NCBI GenBank assembly: GCA_014281115.1
Contig: JACONQ010000003.1
Location: 124,001-188,000, forward strand
Source: Laburnicola sp. R22_1
Taxonomy: Eukaryota > Ascomycota > Dothideomycetes > Pleosporales > Didymosphaeriaceae
DNA: 64,000 bases
Direction: 5' to 3'
The translations under genes and the position numbers were made by a program. Below are positions 56,487 to 64,000 of the stretch, piece after piece; the stretch's first letter is position 1; each line of letters starts with the position of its first letter. The notes under the pieces are model-generated. The model was not told the DNA's origin. It worked only from the letters and a program-made list of their open reading frames with translations, and searched no databases.

Positions 56487-57695
56487 ATGGCCTTTGGCGA
56501 TCATGCCCCGAAACCGAAGCAAGACTTCCCACCGCCCAATTTCATTAACCCAGAGACCCGCGTTCCCCTCGTGCTCGGCCTAACTATTTCGACATGCGTC
56601 CTCGTCCTGTTCATGACCAGTGCGCGATTGTGGTCACGAGTTTACAAGGCCGCTTTTGGAAGTGACGATTGGATGATGCTGGCGGCGAGCGTATTCGCTG
56701 TGACGCTTACGGGTTTGGGGGCTTCGAACTGTCTGTATGGGCTCGGTTATCATATCTGGGATAGAAAATCGGAGTGGACAGAACCATACTACAAAGTAAG
56801 CAATACTCGGTACATGATTAGAATCGGGAGTATTGACATTACTCAGCTCGGCTATGCTTTTTCAGTAGTCTATCCCATCACTGTGGGTCTGACTAAGATG
56901 TCTATCTGTCAGACCTACCTCCGCATCTTCCCCTACACGACAAGTCGCCTCTTCTCCCACACCATGACAGCTTTTGTCCTCGCTTACACTCTCACCTGCA
57001 TCATCCTTATGCTAGTCCAATGTCACCCTATCGAAGCCAACTGGCTGAAAGACGTCCCCATAACCTGCGTCAACATGCACGCAAACATGCTCTCCGTTGG
57101 CGCCATCAACACCCTCACGGATTTCATAGTCTACCTCTGGCCGGCTCGCTACCTCTGGCGCATCCAACTCCCACTCAAACAACGCCTGGGCCTGATCTTC
57201 GTATTCACCTGCGGCCTGGTCGTGTGCGTCGCCGGTGTCCTCCGCCTCGTCTATCTAAACCGCTACTTCACCAACTTCGATCTCTACTGGGACGCCGCGC
57301 TCACCATCACCCTCTCCATCGTGGAATCCAACATCGGCATCGTCTGCGGCTGTCTCCCGTGTATCAAGCCCGTCCTCGCAAAGGTCTTCCCCTCGCTGTT
57401 CGGATCAACAGGCGCATCCAAGGTCACGGAAGCGCCGAGTAAAGGTGGATCGTATCGAATCGGGGAGTTGCCGGGAGTGCATAAGGACAAGGCTGGGTCT
57501 ACGTCTGAGCTGAGAGAGGATTTAGACGATGTGCTGGATGAGAGTGACGAAGCTAGTACACATTCTTCGCAGAATCCCGTGCTGTATAAGGGGAGGGGGA
57601 AGGTAGAGAGGGTTAGGAGGGATCCAAGTACTTTGCCTCAGAGGGGGATTTGGGTTGATCAGACGGTTAGTGTAGAGAGGAGTGATGATGTTTGA
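56487..57695 (+). CDS. SAT4/rhodopsin-domain seven-helix membrane protein
   Basis: Fungal integral membrane protein of the rhodopsin-like (SAT4-type) family, related by fold to Pth11-like receptors; ligands unknown. Exons 56487-56795 and 56847-57695 join to 385 residues. Hydrophobic helices start near VPLVLGLTISTCVLVLFMTS (about residue 27). RLWSRVYKAAFGSDDWMMLA (about 51-70) carries the family's G-x-D-D-W motif. Next come LGYAFSVVYPITVGLTKMSI with YLRIFP, CIILMLVQCHPIEANW, NTLTDFIVYLWPARYLW, and VESNIGIVCGCLPCIKPVLA. The C-terminal 90 residues are a polar cytosolic tail rich in Ser and Asp. The intron is 51 nt, in frame and without a stop; the spliced form fits the family better. Confidence 0.88.
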   Translation: MAFGDHAPKPKQDFPPPNFINPETRVPLVLGLTISTCVLVLFMTSARLWSRVYKAAFGSDDWMMLAASVFAVTLTGLGASNCLYGLGYHIWDRKSEWTEPYYKVSNTRYMIRIGSIDITQLGYAFSVVYPITVGLTKMSICQTYLRIFPYTTSRLFSHTMTAFVLAYTLTCIILMLVQCHPIEANWLKDVPITCVNMHANMLSVGAINTLTDFIVYLWPARYLWRIQLPLKQRLGLIFVFTCGLVVCVAGVLRLVYLNRYFTNFDLYWDAALTITLSIVESNIGIVCGCLPCIKPVLAKVFPSLFGSTGASKVTEAPSKGGSYRIGELPGVHKDKAGSTSELREDLDDVLDESDEASTHSSQNPVLYKGRGKVERVRRDPSTLPQRGIWVDQTVSVERSDDV

Positions 57696-57973
57696 ATAGT
57701 TATATGACTTTTACGTTTTTTTTCTTGTTTGGTGCTTGCGTGTCGTTGTTCGCTGCTGTGTAACATGCGTATTCGGCTGAAAAGACCTGGACACGACACT
57801 GGAGGAGCACAGCCACTATCATCCGAAATAAGTCGAGCGCTAATTCTCCGCCTTAACACCACGACCACGACCACGACCACACTTGTGTCTGCAGAATAGC
57901 TAACCGCAGCCTTCCCACGTCTTTAATAATCTATCGCAGTTTGCCTTTCGATTCTCACATCCAGCTTAGAATG

Positions 57974-60900
57974 TCATGGTTGAAGCCATCGGCCTCGTAG
58001 CCTCAGTCGCCCAACTAATTCACCTAAGCAGCACCCTCCTAGCAAGCGCCTACCACTTCCTCTCCAAAGTGACCCGCGCCCCCCACAGAAATTAGAAACC
58101 TCCCCACCGAAACAGCTTCTATAAACAGCCCACCTACTAGGCCAGCTCCAAGCCGCCGCAGTCACAACCATCCAAACATCTTCCGAAAACGCACTGCAAG
58201 CGCTTTCAACAAACGCGAGACAACGCTGAAATCTATCAAGAAGGCAGTCGCAAAGTGTGAGCAGATGCATACCATAGGTAGACAGGATGTGGGGAATTTT
58301 GGGAGGAGGCTGGTTTGGCCGTTTAAGGAGAAGGAAACGAAAGAGGCGTTGTTGCGGTTGCATCGGTTGAGGGGGAGTGCTGGGTATGCTGTAGAGGTGA
58401 ATCCTGCATAAGTGGATTTTGTTGCTTGCTTCATAGTGTAGACTCAATGCGTGAGACAAATAGCGCTGCAGCGAATCGAAACCGATCGGCATTTATTAAG
58501 TGAAAGGTGGAGTGCTTGTTAGCGACTACATACCAAGACGCGAATGGATAATCACAAAGCACGGAGGATCATCTCCTGGGTTTGTCCGTTGCGTTCAAAC
58601 AGCGCGTATGCTAGGCGGGATAACGCTTTAAGCCAACAACTTCCAGGGACAGTGACCTAGTTCATCGACTCGAACGTCTTCAACGAGTGGATGCAGCCAA
58701 AATCATCACCAACCCTCTGGGTAACCGGCTTACGTGCGTCTCCCAATCCTCATCTCCTCCCCTTACTGACCCGATTCCCAGCCGGCTCTGGCCAAACAAT
58801 CTTAACGTACGTCCGCCTCACGCATGCTCGATGAGCAGAAGAACCCATTAAACCACCCCCCAGTGCCTCAATTTAATCAACAAAATCCACAGCTCAGCAC
58901 CCTGCACAACCCCCATCCTCTTCTTCTTCTGCGACCACCGCTCCCCCCAGAAACAAACGCTCCAAACCTTCCTCACGAGCCTCACAAAGCAACTCCTCGA
59001 TTCCTTCCTCCCATGCCGCCACCGTGTCACCAAGCTGTACAAAGACAAATCCCGCGACTTCACCAGACCGTTCCACCGATCCGACCACTTGGCTCTACTC
59101 GACGACCTCTTGCGCAACTTCAACGACGTATCCATCCATCGTCCTAGACGGCCTCGACGAATCGCCCGAACCCGACGCAATAGCCCACGTTCTTTCCCAC
59201 TCCCGCAGCCACGGAGAGAGCCGTGCGACGTCGTGCCTCAGAGTACTCTTCACCAGCCGCTTCAGCATCAACATCTCAAAGAAAAGCGTCATCAACAAAT
59301 CAATAGCCTCCGTGCGTTTCGCCCTTCTCGCAGACAACAACACCAGGCCCGACATAGAACACAACATGAAACCCAAACTCACTCTCCTCCTCCGAAGCGG
59401 CGCTCTCAAAAGTCCGAGATAAAGAGTTGATACGCGTGATGGAGCACTACATCGGTCCTAGAGCAAGAACGTACCGTCCGTCTTTCCATGTCATCCTATC
59501 TCAGCCCTACCCTATTTCAACATTGTCAATCAAGCATAAGGTAGTATCATCTCCCTCCCTCCCCCTAAACCCCACAGAAACACTCAGTACGCGTACGACC
59601 CCCACACATCTATCCCACCCACCCCCTCACCCGCAGCCTCTTCCAAGCCAACCCCGCCTCCCGCCTCCAACGTCACCTACCTACTACCTCTGCACTGCGA
59701 AAATCCGAGACCAAACGCGAACATCCCTCCTCCACCCACCATCACCTCCCCAACAACGGCCTACCCACCACCTACGCCACCCGCCTCCCCTCGATCAAAA
59801 AAAAACACCTCCTCACCTGCCTCTGCATCACCACCTCGCCTCGCCCCTAACCGCAGCCCAGCGCAGCTATCCCAAACCACCACCCTGCACCCGAACCCTA
59901 CACATCTCGACCTCGACCCCGACGCCGTGCCGACCAATCCATACGATGCATGCGTTGGAACCTATTGCCTTACCCCACCCACTTATACTCGTTGCCATCC
60001 CTCAATAAACAAGGACCTCAAGATGCGAAGAAGCACGAGCACGAGCACGAGACTGTGAAATTGCAGGTGTGCCATTTATTATTCCCTCAAGGAATGGAGG
60101 AATATCTTTGCTCTCGGAGGAGGAGGAGGAGGAGATTCGACAAGGCAGGGTACAGCGAGCGCGATATTTTTTCCATTGACGGATTGATTGATGAGCGAGA
60201 AGCGCATCTCTCTAGGTGGCTGTGTCGCACGTGTCTGCAATATTTAGCGCTTTACGACGCAGACGACTACTCAGACGAGGAAGAAGCTACGTGGGAAGAG
60301 GAAGAAATGGCTACTACCCCGGACTAGTAGGGCACGTTACGTTACTCTCGTACGCTCACTGCGCTGAATTGGTACATAATAAGCATATGAAGGCCGCAAG
60401 TGGGTATGCGGCCTATCTACACTACACATCATGAAACCGTACTTGGATAGTGTTCTCAACAGCACAGCGATGCATCCGACTCGTCCCGCTTCACCCGAGC
60501 TCAAGATATTCTTCACAACCTTTATCCGTACCACGACACGACGCCGCGCGTCACTTGCTCACTTGTTCCGCCATATACGCCCATCTCACCCAAGTAACCG
60601 ACTCCCTCGTGTCCCAAACGCCAGACCTAGACCGCCGTTTCAAACATGGGGTTTCACTCCTCACAGCGGCCGCGCGATGGAATCGCCCACACATGGTGCA
60701 AAAACTTCTCCAAATAGGCGCTAGCATCGACGTAGTTACCAGCGAGAGGAATCTGCCACCTCTGCATCTAGCGGCCGAGCATGGGTGTTAAAGCGCGGTC
60801 GATGTTTTGCTAAGCGCGGGTGCGAATCCGCATGCGCGGTTGACGTCGCTTACTACGCCGATTTACCGCGTGGTGAGGGGCGGAGATACGTATATATTGG

Positions 60901-61095
60901 CCAAGTTGAAGGAGAGGGGGTGCGATGTTAATGGCCGGACTTGGGATAATTGGACTCCGCTGCATGAAGCTGCAGGCAATGGGTTCAAGGAAGCTACGAG
61001 CCTTGTGCTTGGGTGGGGGGCGGATCTTATGGCGGTGACAGATCACGGCTACGTTGCGGGTGAAGTGTTGAACGGTGATGGTGTGATTTTTTGAT
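57974..61095 (+). pseudogene. NLR-like gene (N-terminal domain, NACHT, ankyrin), heavily decayed
   Basis: Remains of a fungal STAND/NLR protein in correct order. The N-terminal domain begins at ATG 57974 (MVEAIGLVASVAQLIHLSST), shifts frame in a C run near 58078, and continues to about 58410 with LKSIKKAVAKCEQMHTIG and LVWPFKEKETKEALLRLHRL. The NACHT region follows: EWMQPKSSPTLWVTG, a likely intron, then AGSGQTILT, a P-loop with Gln in place of the essential Lys. ILFFFCDHRSPQKQTLQTFL, then SIVLDGLDESPEP (Walker B type, near 59140) and LRVLFTSRFS complete it. 59430-60330 resembles the linker (CRTCLQYLALYDADD). Ankyrin repeats are at about 60640-60790 (LLTAAARWNRPHMVQKLLQI) and 60800-61090 (WTPLHEAAGNGFKEA), separated by an in-frame TAA at 60789. 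Many frameshifts and stops, including a TAG near 58660; no functional product expected. Confidence 0.85.
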
Positions 61096-62394
61096 TTAGT
61101 AGTGCACATGCGATACGGTGACACAACCGTGCAGGAACGAGGACACGTGCTCCTATGAAACGTTCACTGTCGAGCTCTAGCCTACAGCTAGCTCGCATTC
61201 GAGTTCGAACAATAGGAGATCGTTCACCGGGCTCGAGGTAACGACTTTGGTGGACTTCTTCGAGTGGAGAGGCGTTCGGGACGCAGTTTGACGCCGGAAA
61301 GCCGTATCCTCTCGCTCGGCACCATTCTCGCCGGTTGCATTGTATCAGGCCCTGAGCGATCACCAACGTGATAGGCGTATCATTGTGCCATGACACAGGT
61401 TTCCCAGCAGAGCGAAACATCAGCGTGTGAGCTTCTAGCATCCAGGTATCGTATCATCCGTACAGGTGCAGAGACGACGAAGCGAGAGAACAGCGATTCT
61501 ATAAACGACCATGGCGTCGAAGGCAGCCACACTGCTACAAGATTTGGGGTGGAAGGAGTCTGTTTCTTGCAGTTAGCAACTATCTGCGGCAAAGGATACA
61601 CCAAGTGCGGGATGTGTTGCTCTCAGAGACCGAGTTATAAGCAGCGACGGCGTAGCATATGTCGATACTAGCCATACCTTTTCCGGCTCTTCCTATAAGA
61701 TATGATGGTCGATGGAATTCATCATGAAGCAGAACGCAAGCGGGAGACTGTGGGGAGATGATGGACGTACCAATGGTGAATTGACATAATAGCACTACTG
61801 CGCGTCAGTTATGCCAATGTGCGCTTGTTAAACAACATAGACGAGACGGCGACCACATTGCAGGCCACAAAGGTGGTGTTGACGTGTGCGGTGTGCACCG
61901 AAGAGAAAAGTTTGGACTTCTCGGCAAAACCACGGATCGCCAAGCCTTTAAGCGAGCCGCTAGTGTTAGCTTGTAGCCGATGAATCTTCACAAGTGTTCA
62001 TCTTCGAAGCTTGGAACATGTGCAATCGCAATTAATTCATGACCAGCGCGACAAGGATCACAAGGGTACGAAGGTCGCTCTCCAACCCTGGGCACTCGTG
62101 ATCTGATGCGAATCCCTGCTGTTTGCGAGATGTGGCGCCGCTTGCTGGCAATTGCCTAGGCACGCGCATCTTCACGTGCAGCTAAGCTTTGCGCGAACCC
62201 CTGGCCCCTTCCGGTAGCCGGCGCCTGCGCACGTTCTGACGGCGCGAGGCCGACGTGGGCCACGATCCATCAATCGCGACGCTTCATGCAATTATCCCCC
62301 CCCGCACTGCTTCACTGCATATGGCCGAGCCGTTGCCACTATAAATCCCCCGGACCCCTCCATGTCTCTCCCAGCGCCCGCCACCCATCCCACC
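61096..62394. other. Spacer upstream of the phosphotransferase gene
   Basis: About 1.3 kb. Open frames at 61390-61671 plus and 61380-61604 minus overlap each other and match nothing known to me. The last 250 bp are GC-rich promoter. No repeat or RNA gene was seen. Confidence 0.4.
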
Positions 62395-63759
62395 ATGCCG
62401 CCGAGCAAAGGTACGCCCCTGTCGCATGCAGAGAAGGCTTGCTAACGTCATGGGCCGGCAGAGACTGCGCAGCATGAGTGCGTCTCCGAAGACGCGCTGC
62501 AGCACCTCAAGACGTACAAGTACTCGAGCGTCGACAAGTCCTTCATATCGCGCTACATCCTGAAGCACTACGTACGGGCTCGGCCCCTCCACAACTGCGT
62601 TGCGAGCACCGCTGATAGATGCGCAGTGGAATGGATTTGTTGAATTATTACCCATGTGGCTCGCGCCCAATCTGGTCACACTGTTGGGCTTCTTCTTCAT
62701 ATTAGGAAACGTAGCGTTGCTGGAGATCTACATACCGGATCTGGTCGGCCCGGTGAGCACCGAGTGAGCAGCAAGGCCCTGCAGCTTGACTGACCGAAGA
62801 TATGCGTAGGCACCGTCATGGGTGTATTATAGCTTCGCCTTCGGGTTGTGGATGTGAGTTTGCAGGTACTCCATGCTCGGGCGCTTATGCTGACCGAGAA
62901 GGTACTCCACCATGGACAATGTAGACGGCAAACAGGCGCGCCGCACGGGAACGTCGAGCCCGCTCGGCGAGCTGTTTGAGTACGTGAAAGCCAGCCCAAT
63001 GCGACCATGCCGAATAACTGATCCGTGATAGCCACGGGATCGACTCGTTGAACTGCACACTGGCAAGTCTTCTGGAAACAGCAGCGGTGGGATATGGAAG
63101 CGGCAAGATCGGTGCATTCACCGCCCTGATTCCAGTGCTGCCCATGTTCTTCTCGACGTGGGAGACATACCATACCCATACCCTCTATCTCGGTTACTTC
63201 AATGGACCCACAGGTAAGAGGCATTCTCTCTTAGGAAGAGTGTCGTAATAATCCTTCATAGAGGGCCTCATCCTCGCTTGCACCTTCATGTGCTTGTCTG
63301 GTTACTTCGGACCCCAGATCTGGTCGACACCTCTCGTCACGTAACTCATTCATCCTGAAGGACAACCACCTCGTGCTCTACTGTCTAACCATGTCCCTCG
63401 TGTTCGGACGCATGACGACCAAGATCATCCTTGCTCATCTCACCCGTCAGCCGTTCCCGTACTGGACCATCATGCTGGCGCCGATGATCGGCGGCGCCAT
63501 GCTAGTCAACCACCCCTACTTCACCATCACGGGCACCACTTTCGGCCCCATCTCTGCAAGTGTTGAACTGTGGTACCTTCGTGGTTATTTTGTGTTCGCC
63601 GCCGTGGTATATGTGCGATGGGCGCTTCTCGTCATCTCAAGCATCTGCAACTATCTGGGCATCAATTGCCTCACCATCCCCAACCGGCCGACGAACGAAA
63701 AAGTGCGCTCGAACGGCGCGGCGAACGGGTTCCGTCCTGATAAAGGGCGCATGGATTGA
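62395..63759 (+). pseudogene. CPT1: CDP-alcohol phosphotransferase (choline/ethanolamine type), central block missing
   Basis: The family makes phosphatidylcholine or phosphatidylethanolamine from CDP-alcohol and diacylglycerol in ER/Golgi membranes. Exons 62395-62410, 62462-62571, 62627-62752, 62810-62853, 62902-62979, 63032-63213 and 63262 onward are in frame to TAA at 63342-63344. The catalytic signature D-G-x2-A-R-x8-G-x3-D-x3-D is complete: DGKQARRT, then GELFDHGIDSLN (across an intron). Helices include LAPNLVTLLGFFFILGNVAL. Past the stop, a frame one base off resumes with ILKDNHLVLYCLTMSLVFGR and runs to TGA at 63757. The usual 60-80 residues with two membrane helices are absent between these points, and the 20 bp between donor-like GTAACT (63341) and KDNHL is too short for an intron. 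Either a deletion broke the gene or the assembly lost a segment. If intact in reality, it would be a normal essential enzyme. Confidence 0.75.
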
Positions 63760-64000
63760 GCAGTGAGACCGATGGAGAGGTTGAGTCTCTTTTGGCACAG
63801 CGTGTGATGATTTGATTTCTGAAACGAAGCGATTTGTACATTCTTTGGACATGCTTTGTTTGTCCGCATCAGCATCTAGGTAGGGAGGGTGCGTGATAGA
63901 TTCTTAGACGTAGTTTTAGCTTCGTTGCACTGAAGTATCCATGTAGTTATTAATGTCTAATTGGGACGAGATACGAGGCTTCGTGAGACTGCTTTGGCTG
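63760..64000. other. 3' flank of the phosphotransferase gene
   Basis: Short right-edge segment; nothing recognised. Confidence 0.4.

Noticed and set aside
61140..61260. TTCGAA-containing segment considered as a tRNA B box
   Set aside because: No acceptor stem or A box at suitable distance; cloverleaf could not be drawn.

Overview
The window looks like nuclear DNA of a filamentous ascomycete (Pezizomycotina; a dothideomycete is my weak guess). Most genes are intron-rich with short GT..AG introns (about 45-160 nt). The families present are typical of such fungi: a HET-domain gene, a NACHT/ankyrin (NLR) relic, a 2EXR-type protein, a SAT4-like rhodopsin-domain membrane protein, a TamA/DAL81-type Zn2Cys6 regulator and a GRGG-repeat protein. 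Exon structures were built by eye from splice signals, reading frame and remembered family consensus; nothing was searched.

Layout, left to right: the start of a minus-strand gene (1-148); a repeat-bearing spacer; a beta-lactamase-like esterase pseudogene interrupted by a MITE-like insert (2606-4367); a housekeeping block with divergent RPP1 (RNase P/MRP) and CKA1 (CK2 alpha), then VAS1 (valyl-tRNA synthetase, apparently dual-targeted); a 0.9 kb TAGG-like simple-sequence spacer; a HET gene carrying one in-frame stop; RPS15; divergent NUS1/SEC10; divergent RPP2 (P2)/SPT2; an unrecognised 600-residue protein; a 2EXR-like protein; a thiolase-like protein; a DUF2235 alpha/beta-hydrolase; then three minus-strand genes, MDE1/mtnB (methionine salvage), a five-exon GRGG-repeat gene and a PIC2-type phosphate carrier.

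From about 38.4 kb the window becomes more repetitive. It holds a reconstructed secreted protein of 939 residues with two internal repeat families (40413-43328), a roughly 3 kb G-poor degenerate repeat field, the TamA/DAL81 regulator with GATA motifs in its upstream region, a textbook MITE with arms of about 57 bp (52138-52421), CKS1, a 2.5 kb gene desert, the SAT4-like protein, a heavily decayed NLR gene (57974-61095), and a CDP-alcohol phosphotransferase (CPT1/EPT1-like) that seems to lack a central membrane block.

The housekeeping genes cover tRNA processing and charging, ribosomes, dolichol synthesis, exocytosis, chromatin, cell cycle and phospholipid synthesis, and show no operon-like logic; several share divergent promoters. 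The more unusual content is the accessory layer: broken non-self-recognition genes (HET, NLR), MITE insertions, and the repetitive secreted protein, which is the best candidate for something undescribed. Several one-base frame problems (SEC10, the 24.1 kb gene, the HET stop) may be real lesions or assembly errors and are flagged individually.
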